A stretch of 64,000 bases of DNA from Rhodanobacter sp. OK091. GTDB taxonomy: Bacteria; Pseudomonadota; Gammaproteobacteria; Xanthomonadales; Rhodanobacteraceae. Below the pieces are notes generated by a model, which was not told the origin of the DNA, did no database searches, and saw only the letters and a list, made by a program, of their open reading frames with translations. The stretch covers positions 186,001 to 250,000 of the forward strand of contig NZ_FRCH01000003.1 of assembly GCF_900142825.1 (NCBI RefSeq). The letters run 5' to 3'. This document shows positions 35,662-46,638 of the stretch, piece by piece (the first letter of the stretch is position 1; each line of letters begins with the position of its first letter). The position numbers and the translations under genes are program-made.

Positions 35662-36273
35662 ATGGAAACGCAGATGACCACGTTGTCGGCGGGAATCATG
35701 TTGTTTCTGATCATGGACCCGCTGGGCAATATTCCGTTCTTCCTGAGCCTGCTGAAAGACGTGCCGCCGAAACGCCGTCGCCGGGTGATGGTGCGCGAGC
35801 TGTTGATCGCGCTCGGCGTGCTGCTGGCGTTCCTGTTCGGCGGCCAGCACATCCTCAAGCTGCTGCAGCTGAAGCCGGATTCGATCAGCATCGCCGGCGG
35901 CATCGTGCTTTTCCTGATCGGCATCCGCATGGTGTTTCCGCCGGCCGATGGCGGCGGCATCTTCGGCAAGCCCGGGCAGGGCGAGCCGTTCATCGTGCCG
36001 ATGGCGATTCCCGGCGTGGCCGGTCCATCGGCCATGGCGGCGTTGCTGTTGTTGACCAATACCCAGCCAGGCCGCACTGCCGACTGGACGATCGCGTTGC
36101 TGCTGGCGTGGCTGGCCACCTCGTTGATCCTGCTCAGCGCCACTTATCTGTTCCGCTGGCTCGGCGAGAGTGTGCTGACGGCGTTGGAGCGTGTGATGGG
36201 CATGCTGCTGATCGCGCTGTCGGTTCAGATGTTCATGGCCGGCGTGGCCTCGTTCCTGCATTTGAACGTTTGA
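35662..36273 (+). CDS. MarC family integral membrane protein
   Basis: 203 aa with about six membrane helices. The start LSAGIMLFLIMDPLGNIPFF is the MarC-family signature, and IPGVAGPSAMAALLLL and FRWLGESVLTALERVMGMLL are further conserved segments. MarC proteins were once linked to multidrug resistance, but their function is not established. A GGAG ribosome site precedes the ATG by 7 bp. It lies 47 bp downstream of the SDR gene and 98 bp before the acyltransferase gene. Confidence 0.9.
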   Translation: METQMTTLSAGIMLFLIMDPLGNIPFFLSLLKDVPPKRRRRVMVRELLIALGVLLAFLFGGQHILKLLQLKPDSISIAGGIVLFLIGIRMVFPPADGGGIFGKPGQGEPFIVPMAIPGVAGPSAMAALLLLTNTQPGRTADWTIALLLAWLATSLILLSATYLFRWLGESVLTALERVMGMLLIALSVQMFMAGVASFLHLNV

Positions 36274-36371
36274 AACAACAGCGTCGCCGGATTTGTCGCT
36301 CGCAGCGTTTCGGATGATTGCTCAGCTGTCATAATTGATCGCCAGGATGGGGAAAATCTGAGGGCGCAGAC

Positions 36372-38087
36372 ATGCTGAGCATCGAACAATCCCTTACCGA
36401 ACGTATGCCATGGCTGGCGCAATACCCCCGCATCCGGCGCCCGATGGCAGGCGTGCTCGGGCGGTTGGCCGACGAAGAGGGTTTCAATCGCGTACTCGAG
36501 CGGGTCGGCTCCGCCGAGGGATTTGATTTTGTCGAGCGCGTGCTGGACATCCTCGGTACCAGCTATCAGGTCAATCCGCGCGAACGCGAGCACATCCCGG
36601 TCGATGGCCCGCTGCTGGTGGTGGCCAATCATCCGCTGGGCATGCAGGACGCCCTGGCCTTGCTGCAACTGATCGGTTCGGTACGCCGCGATGTGCGTTT
36701 TCTGGGCAACGACTGGCTGGGGGTGATTCCGCAGCTGGGCAAGTTGATGTTGCCGGTGGACGTGTTCGGCAAGGGTGCGGCGTCGCGCCTGCGCGGCATT
36801 TACCGCGCACTGGACAACGGCGAGGCGTTAATCGTTTTTCCCGCGGGCGAGGTCTCGCGCGTGCGTCCGGGTGGCGTGCGTGACGGCAAGTGGTCGGACG
36901 GTTTTGCGCGGCTGTCGTTGCGCAGCAAGGCGCCGGTGCTGCCGATCCACGTCGCCGCGCGTAATTCGGCGATGTTCTACGGGCTGTCGATGCTCGCCAA
37001 ACCGCTGAGCACCGCGATGCTGCCGCGTGAAGCGGTGGCACCGGGCAAGCGGCGGATCGGATTCAGCATCGGTGCGCTGGTCAGCGCCGACGAGCTTGGG
37101 CGGCGTAGCGCTGGTTCGCCGGCGCAGGCCACCAAGCTGATGCGCCGACATGTCTATCGGGTCGGCCAGCATCGTGGCCTGATCTTTGGCGGTCAGGCGC
37201 CGCTGGCGTTGCCGGAGCCGGCCGAGCAGGTAGCTGCGGAACTGGTGCGCTCGGAAAAACTGGCCGACCTGGGCGACGGCAAGCAAGCGTGGCTGTTCAA
37301 GGGCGCGTTCGACAGCGCGGTGTTGCGCGAGATCGGTCGGCTGCGCGAACTGACTTTCCGCAAGGTCGGCGAGGGCACTGGCGCACGCCGCGACCTGGAT
37401 GCTTACGACCCGCATTACGAGCACCTGGTGCTGTGGGATCCGCAGGCGCTGCGCATCGTCGGCTCCTATCGCTTCGGACATGGCGGCCGGCTGATCGCCG
37501 AACGCGGCATGGCAGGGCTGTACACCTCAAGCCTGTTCAGTTATTCACCAGCGCTGGAATCGCGGCTGGCGCAAGGCATGGAGCTGGGGCGTAGTTTCGT
37601 GGCCCCAGCGTACTGGCGCTCCCGCGCACTCGACCAGCTGTGGCAGGGCATCGGGCTGTACCTGCAGCGGCACCCTGAACTGCATTACCTGTTCGGCCCG
37701 GTCAGCATGTCGGTGAGCCTGCCGCGTGAGGCACGTGAATGGATCGCCGCGGCGCACCAGCACTATTTCGGCGCGCCGGGACTGGCCGCCGCGCGACAGC
37801 CGTTCGTGATCTCGCCTGAAGTCGTGCAATGCGTGCGTGCCGCGCTGGAAGGCCTGGACGCGTCTGCCGGCCTGGGCAAGCTGAAGCATCACCTGGATGC
37901 GCTCGGCGTCAGTCTGCCGGTGCTCTATCGCCAGTATGTCGATCTGGTCGAGCCCGAAGGTGTGCAGTTCCTCGACTTCGGCGAGGACCCGGATTTTTCC
38001 GGCTGCGTCGATGGCTTGGTGATGCTGGATCTGGCGAGCCTGAAGCCCGCCAAACGGGCTCGTTATCTCGGCAGGACGGCTGGCTGA
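36372..38087 (+). CDS. olsF: Fused PlsC-like and OlsB/GNAT-like acyltransferase (OlsF candidate)
   Basis: 571 aa with two acyltransferase domains. The N-terminal half (about 70-280) is PlsC/lysophospholipid acyltransferase-like, with NHPLGMQD (H87, D93) and FPAGEVSRV. The C-terminal half (about 310-520) is OlsB/haemolysin-type GNAT, with LRELTFRKVGEGTGARRDLD, YFGAPGL and LFGPVSMS. This domain order is that of OlsF, the bifunctional enzyme of Serratia and Flavobacterium that N-acylates ornithine with its C-terminal domain and O-acylates lyso-ornithine lipid with its N-terminal domain. The symbol is a proposal; some homologues are named only lysophospholipid acyltransferase. Confidence 0.75.
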   Translation: MLSIEQSLTERMPWLAQYPRIRRPMAGVLGRLADEEGFNRVLERVGSAEGFDFVERVLDILGTSYQVNPREREHIPVDGPLLVVANHPLGMQDALALLQLIGSVRRDVRFLGNDWLGVIPQLGKLMLPVDVFGKGAASRLRGIYRALDNGEALIVFPAGEVSRVRPGGVRDGKWSDGFARLSLRSKAPVLPIHVAARNSAMFYGLSMLAKPLSTAMLPREAVAPGKRRIGFSIGALVSADELGRRSAGSPAQATKLMRRHVYRVGQHRGLIFGGQAPLALPEPAEQVAAELVRSEKLADLGDGKQAWLFKGAFDSAVLREIGRLRELTFRKVGEGTGARRDLDAYDPHYEHLVLWDPQALRIVGSYRFGHGGRLIAERGMAGLYTSSLFSYSPALESRLAQGMELGRSFVAPAYWRSRALDQLWQGIGLYLQRHPELHYLFGPVSMSVSLPREAREWIAAAHQHYFGAPGLAAARQPFVISPEVVQCVRAALEGLDASAGLGKLKHHLDALGVSLPVLYRQYVDLVEPEGVQFLDFGEDPDFSGCVDGLVMLDLASLKPAKRARYLGRTAG

Positions 38088-38444
38088 CAAGTCCGTGGCC
38101 CGTACGCGGGCGCATGCTCTGGCCATTGCAGCATCTTGCGCGTGATTCAATCACAACTATTTGAATTTATGAAAATAATGGCGACATGCCCGTTTCTCGC
38201 GGGGCGCAATATATTGCAAAAACAGTGGAACCTAGTCGCCAAAGTGTCATAAACTGCCGTTAAAGTTGACTTAACAATTTGTTGGCAGACGGGGTGGCCC
38301 CGTCACCTTCGCGTCACGAACCACCGCAAAAAACACAGTACGGAATCGACAGCATGAGCGGTTGCCGCCTCGCGGCGGCCGCCCCTCGTATCTGCGTTCC
38401 AAAAGTCTCAATTTCCTTACGTTGCGAGTCTCAGGGGTCCGTCC
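38088..38444. promoter_or_regulatory. Long regulatory region upstream of the TonB-dependent receptor
   Basis: 357 bp without a gene. The first part is AT-rich. It holds a perfect 12-bp palindrome GCAATATATTGC (38206-38217), overlapping repeats GTTAA-N7-TTAAC (38259-38275) and AACAATTTGTT (38273-38283), and a leader of about 160 nt with a hairpin ACGGGG-TGG-CCCCGT near 38288. Long structured leaders are common for receptor genes of this type. I cannot assign a regulator; no ferric-uptake (Fur) box is obvious. Confidence 0.55.
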
Positions 38445-41400
38445 ATGATGAACAGTTCCATTCGCGCAAAACTCTTGCCGCTGGCCATTGCGGCGTTGCT
38501 CGCCGTGACGTTGCCGGCCATTGCCCAAGACACCTCCTCCTCGATCAGCGGCCGCGTGCTCGACGCGAACGGCCAGCCGGTGGCGGGCGCCACGGTGCAG
38601 ATCGTGCATGAACCGTCCGGTACCACCAAGATCACCACCACCGGTGCAGATGGCCGTTATTCGGCGCAGGGTCTGCGCGTCGGTGGCCCGTTCGATGTGA
38701 CCGTCTCCAAGGCGGGACAAGCGCAGGCTGTGCAGAATAATGTCTACCTGCAGCTGGCTCAGGAAACACCAGTCAATTTGACCATGGGTGCGGAGCAGGC
38801 GAAGGCAGTCCAGAATCTTTCTGGCGTCACCGTTTCGGCCAATGCGCTGGCGCAGACGTTCTCTTCGGACAATAAGGGTATCTCGACCAACGTTTCGCAG
38901 CGGGAAATCGAGGCAACCCCGACCCCGGGTCGCTCGATCCAGAACATCGTGCGCCTCGATCCGCGCATCGTGATCTCCGACCGCGACCGCGGCGAGATCT
39001 CCGCGATCGGCCAGAACAGCCGCTACAACAACATCACTGTCGACTCGGTCAGCGCGAACGATCCGTTCGGCCTGAACGCGAATGGCTTGCCGACGCTGGG
39101 CACACCGATTTCGCAGGACACCATCCAGGAATACAACATCTCGACCGCCAACTACGACGTGGCCACGCGTCGCGGTGTCGGCGCGATCGTCAACGCAGTG
39201 ACCAAGAGCGGTACCAACGATTTCCATGGTTCGGCGTACTACGTGTTCCAGAATCGCGACAAGATGATCGCCGACTACAACGGCCAGCCCTACGGCGGCT
39301 TCCGTCGCACCTGGACCGCCGGCGCCACCGTCGGCGGCCCGATCATCAAGGACAAACTGTTCTTCTTCGCCTCGTACGAGAAGAGCAAGCAGGTCGGCCC
39401 GTCCTCCCAGTACGGCGTGCAGGGCTCCGGTGCGGCCACCGAGATCCGTGGTCTGACCCAGCAGAACGTCGATGCCATCACTTCCGCAGCCAAGGCCAAG
39501 GGCTTTGATGTCGGCGGCCTCGGCGGCGGCAACACCGATCTGCAGGACAAGCGTTACCTCGCCAAGATCGACTGGAACATCACCAACAACCATCGCGCCA
39601 GTTTCACCTACAGCCAGACCAAGGAAAACAAGCCGATCATCACCGGCAGCAACAACATCCTTGTGTTGTCCAGTGGCTGGTACAAGACCAACGTCGACAA
39701 CAAGAGTTACGCGTTGCATTTTTACGATGACTGGTCGGATGTCTTCTCCACCGACACCACACTCTCATACGCCGACTTCCAGCAGAACCGTGGCCCTTAC
39801 AACGGCGTCGCGCAGCCGGATGTCTCGGTGTGCTTGAACGGCACCAGCGGCTGCTCCAGCACCACCAGCTCGCCGGGTGTGGAGTTCGGCACCGAGTACT
39901 CCAGCCAGGCCAACGTGCTGCACGTAAAAACGCTCAATGCTGCATGGGCCGGCACGCTCTATCTGGGTGACCATACAGTCAAGGGTGGTTTCGACTTCCA
40001 GCGCGGGCAGTACTACAACCTGTTCCTGCAGAACGCATTCGGCAGCTACCAGTTCAACACGCTCGCCGATTTCAATGCTGGCAAATATTATCAATATCGT
40101 TACAACGCACCGGCTGCGGGCCTCAGCCTGAGCGATGTTGCCGCCAACTTCGAGTTGAAGGAATACGGCATATTCCTGCAGGACACCTGGCAGGTGAACC
40201 ACAATCTGTCGGTGCAGTACGGCTTCCGCGTCGACATTCCGTTGACCGGCGATCGGCCGCTGTACAACCCCTGCTATGCCGCTGCACCAGGTCAGAAAGT
40301 AACCGCAGCGAACTGCGTCACGGCCTATGGTGGCTTCGGTCGTACCAACACCAGCACCATCAACGGCAACCGCCAGGTACAGCCGCGCGCGTCGTTCAAC
40401 TACACCTTCGACACTGAGCGTCTGACTCAGCTGCGTGGTGGCGCTGGTCTGTTCATCTCCAACCCGCCGAGCGTGTGGCTGGGCAACATCTACCAGAACT
40501 CCGGCGTGACCCAGGTGCAATACAACTGCGGCCCAACGCAGAGCGCTTGCAACACCACGACCGGCCTGCCGCCGTTTAGCGCCAACCCGTATGGGCAGAA
40601 TGGCGGCTCGGCCGCGATTCCCGGTGCCAAGGGCGCGCAGATGGCGGTCAGTACGGTCAGCGACAACTTCCAGCTTCCCAGCGTGTGGAAGATGTCGCTC
40701 GGCTTCGATCGTGAGTTACCGTGGTGGGGTGTGGTGTTCAGCGCCGACTACGAGCACATCAAGAACCGTAACGCGATTTGGTATCAGAACCTCAATATCG
40801 GCGATCCCACCGGCACGCTGCCCGATGGACGTTTCACCTACTACAAGGATCCCAACAGCGGCTCGGTGTTGATCAATCCGGCCACCGGTGCGCCGATTCT
40901 TGTGGCTGGCAAGACCCAGTCCAACACGGCACGCGCTAAGGCCAATCCGGCGTTTGGTGATGCGGTGATCAACTTGGCCAATAGTGACCAGGGCAGCGCC
41001 GATAGTCTCAGCCTCGCGTTGAAAAAGCCGTTCGCGGACGATTGGTCCGGTATGGTTGGTTTCACCTGGAGCCGCGCAACCGAGGTGAACCCGGGTACCT
41101 CAAGCGTGGCCCGCTCGAGCTATAGCAACAATGTCTGGGTGAACCCGAACGGGAACAAGGCGAGCACTTCCAGCTATTCGATCCCGAAGCGGGTGATCGC
41201 TTCGCTGACCTGGCAGCACCGCTTCTTTGGTGACTACGCCACGAGTGCCACCGTGTTCTATGACGGGCACTCGGGTACTCCGTATAGCTGGCGCTACGGC
41301 AACGACGCCAACGGTGACGGTTTCACCTCCGACTTGGCCTATATCCCGAACAAGGGTGATATCAGCTTCGTGCCGGGTACTTCGCAGGCGCTACAGAACT

Positions 41401-41813
41401 CGTTCTGGCAGTACATCGACAACGACAAGTACCTGAAAGATCACAAGGGTCAGATCGCCAGCCGCAACGGCGCCCGTGCTCCCTGGATCAACCAGATCGA
41501 CCTGAGTTTCAGTCAGGAGATCCCGGGTCTGTTCAAGGGCAACAAGGGCATGATCCGCCTCGACGTCTACAACCTCGGTAACATGCTCAACAAGAAGTGG
41601 GGCGTCGATCACCGTGCCAGCTTCCCGTTGGTACGCAACCTTGCTGATTTCGCAGGTGTGGATGCCACCGGCAAACCCATCTACGACATCACCAAGGCGG
41701 CGTACAAGGACAGCAACGGTTACTACAGCCCACTTGCCCTCCCGCGGGCAGACGAGCTGAATGGTCCGACCCAGCGTTGGTCGATCCTGGCGACCGTGCG
41801 TTACACCTTCTGA
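38445..41813 (+). CDS. Oar-like TonB-dependent outer-membrane receptor
   Basis: 1122 aa. A signal peptide (MMNSSIRAKLLPLAIAALLA...) is followed by a carboxypeptidase-regulatory-like domain (ISGRVLDANGQPVAGATVQI, about 30-115). A TonB-box-like LSGVTVSAN segment and a plug domain (about 130-245) come next, then a long beta-barrel ending in TVRYTF with the terminal Phe needed for outer-membrane assembly. Calcium-like acidic loops (GNDANGDGFTSDLAYIP) are present. The family handles peptide, polysaccharide or other large substrates and is abundant in Xanthomonadales. It has its own promoter region and terminator. Confidence 0.93.
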   Translation: MMNSSIRAKLLPLAIAALLAVTLPAIAQDTSSSISGRVLDANGQPVAGATVQIVHEPSGTTKITTTGADGRYSAQGLRVGGPFDVTVSKAGQAQAVQNNVYLQLAQETPVNLTMGAEQAKAVQNLSGVTVSANALAQTFSSDNKGISTNVSQREIEATPTPGRSIQNIVRLDPRIVISDRDRGEISAIGQNSRYNNITVDSVSANDPFGLNANGLPTLGTPISQDTIQEYNISTANYDVATRRGVGAIVNAVTKSGTNDFHGSAYYVFQNRDKMIADYNGQPYGGFRRTWTAGATVGGPIIKDKLFFFASYEKSKQVGPSSQYGVQGSGAATEIRGLTQQNVDAITSAAKAKGFDVGGLGGGNTDLQDKRYLAKIDWNITNNHRASFTYSQTKENKPIITGSNNILVLSSGWYKTNVDNKSYALHFYDDWSDVFSTDTTLSYADFQQNRGPYNGVAQPDVSVCLNGTSGCSSTTSSPGVEFGTEYSSQANVLHVKTLNAAWAGTLYLGDHTVKGGFDFQRGQYYNLFLQNAFGSYQFNTLADFNAGKYYQYRYNAPAAGLSLSDVAANFELKEYGIFLQDTWQVNHNLSVQYGFRVDIPLTGDRPLYNPCYAAAPGQKVTAANCVTAYGGFGRTNTSTINGNRQVQPRASFNYTFDTERLTQLRGGAGLFISNPPSVWLGNIYQNSGVTQVQYNCGPTQSACNTTTGLPPFSANPYGQNGGSAAIPGAKGAQMAVSTVSDNFQLPSVWKMSLGFDRELPWWGVVFSADYEHIKNRNAIWYQNLNIGDPTGTLPDGRFTYYKDPNSGSVLINPATGAPILVAGKTQSNTARAKANPAFGDAVINLANSDQGSADSLSLALKKPFADDWSGMVGFTWSRATEVNPGTSSVARSSYSNNVWVNPNGNKASTSSYSIPKRVIASLTWQHRFFGDYATSATVFYDGHSGTPYSWRYGNDANGDGFTSDLAYIPNKGDISFVPGTSQALQNSFWQYIDNDKYLKDHKGQIASRNGARAPWINQIDLSFSQEIPGLFKGNKGMIRLDVYNLGNMLNKKWGVDHRASFPLVRNLADFAGVDATGKPIYDITKAAYKDSNGYYSPLALPRADELNGPTQRWSILATVRYTF

Positions 41814-41835
41814 GCAAGTTGTCTCTCGGAAACTC

Positions 41836-41869
41836 GGCCGGCGTCTGCAAAGGCGCCGGCCTTTTCTTT
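41836..41869 (+). terminator. Rho-independent terminator of the receptor gene
   Basis: GGCCGGCG (41836-41843) pairs with CGCCGGCC (41854-41861) around a 10-nt loop, followed by TTTTCTTT. Confidence 0.85.
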
Positions 41870-41970
41870 GTTGGCTTGACCGCACCCTGCCTGGCGAAGG
41901 AAGCTAGGCGGTCTGCTGCTGCTCTGTGCGGATGTACTGCCGCGAAGAAGCGGCAAGGAGAACCATTCAA

Positions 41971-43371
41971 ATGAATGACACACACAAGAGTGCGGCCGGC
42001 AAAGCTGCCACTGTCAGCGCCCGCATTTCACCGGTCGGTGGGCTGGATATTCTTTCCCGCAACGAGGTGGCGCGGTTGCGCGGTGCCAGCGGCTCGGGCC
42101 TGCATGCGTTGCTGCGCCGCTGTGCGCTGGCGGTGCTGACCTCGGGCAGCATCAGTGACGATCCGCGGGCGATCCTCGAACAATATCCGGATTTCGATAT
42201 CCAGGTACTGCAGCAGGATCGCGGCATCAAGATCGAGCTGAGCCACGCACCGGCGCAGGCCTTCGTGGATGGCCAGATCATTCGCGGCATCAACGAACTG
42301 CTGGTGGCGGTCGTACGCGACATCGTCTATGTGTCTACCCAGCTGGAACAGATCGGCGTCGATCTGGGCGGCTCGGCCGGGCTGACCCAGGGGGTATTCG
42401 AGATCCTGCGCAACGCGCGCATCCTGAAGCCGAACATCGACCCCAATCTGGTGGTGTGCTGGGGTGGCCATTCGATCTCGCGCGACGAGTACGAATACAC
42501 CAAGCTGGTCGGCTATCAATTGGGCCTGCGCGGGCTGGACATCTGCACCGGTTGCGGGCCGGGTGCGATGAAGGGACCGATGAAGGGCGCGACCATTGCG
42601 CATGCCAAGCAGCGGCGTCGGCACAACCGCTACATCGGCATCACCGAGCCGGGCATCATTGCTGCCGAATCGCCGAACCCGATCGTCAATCATCTGGTGA
42701 TCATGCCGGATATCGAGAAGCGGCTCGAGGCATTCGTGCGCATGGGCCACGGCATTCTGGTGTTCCCCGGTGGCGTCGGTACCGCGGAAGAAATCCTCTA
42801 CCTGCTCGGCATCCTGCTGCACCCGGACAACGCGGGCACGCCGTTCCCGCTGATCTTCACCGGGCCGCGCGAATCGGCCGCCTACTTCGAGCAGATCGAC
42901 CGCTTCCTGCGCCTGAGCCTGGGTGACGAGGTGGCACAGCACTACCAGATCATCGTGGATGATCCGTCGGCGGTGGCGCGGGCGATGATCAAAGGTGTCG
43001 ACAAGGTGCGCCACAACCGGCTGGACACCAAGGACGCTTTCTTCTTCAACTGGGCGTTGCAGATTCCACTGGAGTTCCAGTTGCCGTTCCGCCCCACCCA
43101 CGAGGCGATGCGCGCGCTGCAGATCCGTCATGATCGTCCGCGGCATGAGCTGGCGGCGGATCTGCGCCGGGCCTTCTCCGGCATTGTCGCCGGCAACGTG
43201 AAGGAGGAAGGCGTGCAGGCGATCGAGCAGCACGGCCCGTTCGATATCGACGGCGACGCGGACATCATGCGTGCGCTGGACAAGCTATTGCAGGCGTTCG
43301 TCGAGCAGCACCGGATGAAGCTGCCCGGCGGCGCGGCGTACGTGCCGTGCTACCGGGTGCTGACCAGCTGA
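41971..43371 (+). CDS. ppnN: Nucleotide 5'-monophosphate nucleosidase (PpnN/YgdH, LOG family)
   Basis: 466 aa from the ATG at 41971, with AAGGAGA about 12 bp upstream; an in-frame ATG at 41926 lacks one. The LOG-family motifs are TGCGPGAMKGPMKGA (with lysine after PGAM) and FPGGVGTAEEI. The extra N- and C-terminal domains around the Rossmann core are those of PpnN. The enzyme hydrolyses nucleoside monophosphates to base and ribose 5-phosphate and is activated by (p)ppGpp in E. coli. Confidence 0.92.
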   Translation: MNDTHKSAAGKAATVSARISPVGGLDILSRNEVARLRGASGSGLHALLRRCALAVLTSGSISDDPRAILEQYPDFDIQVLQQDRGIKIELSHAPAQAFVDGQIIRGINELLVAVVRDIVYVSTQLEQIGVDLGGSAGLTQGVFEILRNARILKPNIDPNLVVCWGGHSISRDEYEYTKLVGYQLGLRGLDICTGCGPGAMKGPMKGATIAHAKQRRRHNRYIGITEPGIIAAESPNPIVNHLVIMPDIEKRLEAFVRMGHGILVFPGGVGTAEEILYLLGILLHPDNAGTPFPLIFTGPRESAAYFEQIDRFLRLSLGDEVAQHYQIIVDDPSAVARAMIKGVDKVRHNRLDTKDAFFFNWALQIPLEFQLPFRPTHEAMRALQIRHDRPRHELAADLRRAFSGIVAGNVKEEGVQAIEQHGPFDIDGDADIMRALDKLLQAFVEQHRMKLPGGAAYVPCYRVLTS

Positions 43372-43439
43372 GAGCGCGCGAAAACCTGTCCGCGATGGCT
43401 TGACAGCCCGCTGCGCTATCGACAAACTACGCAGCTCAC

Positions 43440-43516
43440 GCCCGAATAGCTCAGCTGGTTAGAGCACTTGACTGTTAATCAGGGGGTCGCTGGTTCGAGT
43501 CCAGCTTCGGGCGCCA
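43440..43516 (+). tRNA. tRNA-Asn (anticodon GTT)
   Basis: 77 nt including encoded CCA. Acceptor GCCCGAA pairs with TTCGGGC. The anticodon arm CTTGA-CTGTTAA-TCAGG carries GTT, and GGTTCGAGTCC is the T-arm. A terminator follows at 43526-43557. Confidence 0.97.
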
Positions 43517-43525
43517 CGTTTGATG

Positions 43526-43557
43526 AAAAGCCGGCATATTGCCGGCTTTTTGCTTTT
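43526..43557. terminator. Bidirectional terminator after tRNA-Asn
   Basis: AAAAGCCGGC-ATATT-GCCGGCTTTT then TTGCTTTT. It can end both the tRNA transcript and the convergent minor-pilin gene. Confidence 0.88.
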
Positions 43558-43576
43558 CTGCGGCGATGACATCCGA

Positions 43577-44176
43577 TCAGTTCATTTGCGAGCAGCTTGC
43601 GATCTGATTTTTGCTGGCCGGGGCGCCACGGATGCGGCCGGAATTGGAGACCACCACGCTGAGCGTGTGGTTCGCATTGGATGGTTGGCAGAACAGCAAG
43701 GTGATGTTGCTGCCGCTGGCGCTGCCGTCGGGATGGAAACGCACGAGGTGCCTGCCCGTGGTGCTGCTTATGATCAGCTTGCCGTGGTAGCTATGGCCTT
43801 GGCTGACATAAAGCGGCCTGTTGTCTGGCTGGTCGTCACCGTCGGCGTCGTGGCCAAGCAGCCATCCGTTGTCCCAGCGCGTATCGTCGTTGCAACGGCT
43901 GCCGTCGCGGGTCGGGCAGAACAAGGTGCGCTTGCCGCTGACGATGGCGGTTTCACGAGCGTGTCGAAGTGCCGCCATGAAGTCGGTCTGGGCGACCTGC
44001 AACTGGTTCCGGCCCAGCAGCTTCCGCACGGATGGTATGGCCATGCCGGTAAGCGCTGTGACGATGGCGAGTACCATGATTTGCTCGATCAGGGTCACGC
44101 CATGCTGCTGGCGAGAAAACTTGAAGTTCCGGAGGGGTGTCACGGGGTCGCGTCCTACGTTGTCCGGGAGGCTCAT
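43577..44176 (-). CDS. fimT: FimT/GspH-type minor pilin
   Basis: 199 aa. The prepilin signal is QQHGVTLIEQIMVLAIVTAL, with cleavage after Gly and Glu at mature position 5. A GspH/FimT-like domain with RHARETAIVSGKRTLFCPTR follows, and paired Cys (FCPTRDGSRC; FCQPS; ASCSQMN) are present. FimT initiates type IV pilus assembly or binds DNA for uptake. The leader is 26 residues, long for the class, so a later non-ATG start is possible. It lies alone, away from the fimU-pilVWXE cluster where minor pilins normally occur. Confidence 0.88.
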   Translation of the reverse strand: MSLPDNVGRDPVTPLRNFKFSRQQHGVTLIEQIMVLAIVTALTGMAIPSVRKLLGRNQLQVAQTDFMAALRHARETAIVSGKRTLFCPTRDGSRCNDDTRWDNGWLLGHDADGDDQPDNRPLYVSQGHSYHGKLIISSTTGRHLVRFHPDGSASGSNITLLFCQPSNANHTLSVVVSNSGRIRGAPASKNQIASCSQMN

Positions 44177-44296
44177 GCTAGGACGCTGGTGCCAACCAGC
44201 CAGTAGCCCGGTGACGGTGCGTGGGTCGGCCTCTGCTGACGCACCTTGTCAGCAGGCCCGATTTAAAATGCACTACCGCGCCCACATCTGTAGCCG

Positions 44297-46315
<2,019 letters not shown>

Positions 46316-46403
46316 ACCGGCAGCGGGGCCGCCTGCCGGGATATTGTCGGGCGCCGGCAGCTCCCGTATACTGCGCGGCTCGCGTAGCTGGTTTGCGCGA
46401 GAC

Positions 46404-46478
46404 GGGCGGTTAGCTCAGCGGTAGAGCACTACCTTGACATGGTAGGGGTCACAAGTTCGATCCTTGTACCGCCCACCA
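46404..46478 (+). tRNA. tRNA-Val (anticodon GAC)
   Basis: 75 nt including CCA. Acceptor GGGCGGT pairs with ACCGCCC. The anticodon arm TACCT-TGACATG-GTA carries GAC, and AGTTCGATCCT is the T-arm. Confidence 0.96.
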
Positions 46479-46510
46479 ATTTCTGGCCCATGGATCTGGT
46501 GGGCCTAAGA

Positions 46511-46540
46511 GGGGAATCCGAGAGGGTTCCCCTTTTGTTT
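46511..46540 (+). terminator. Terminator after tRNA-Val
   Basis: GGGGAA (46511-46516) pairs with TTCCCC (46527-46532) and is followed by TTTTGTTT. The stem is short, so efficiency may be moderate. Confidence 0.7.
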
Positions 46541-46638
46541 GTCCCTGAGGGGACGCACGCAGATAAGTCTCGTCGCAGACCTGGCGCGACGCTGCTCGGG
46601 GGTGCCTTCGCGTTATCCGGCATGGCGCGCGCCCCGCC

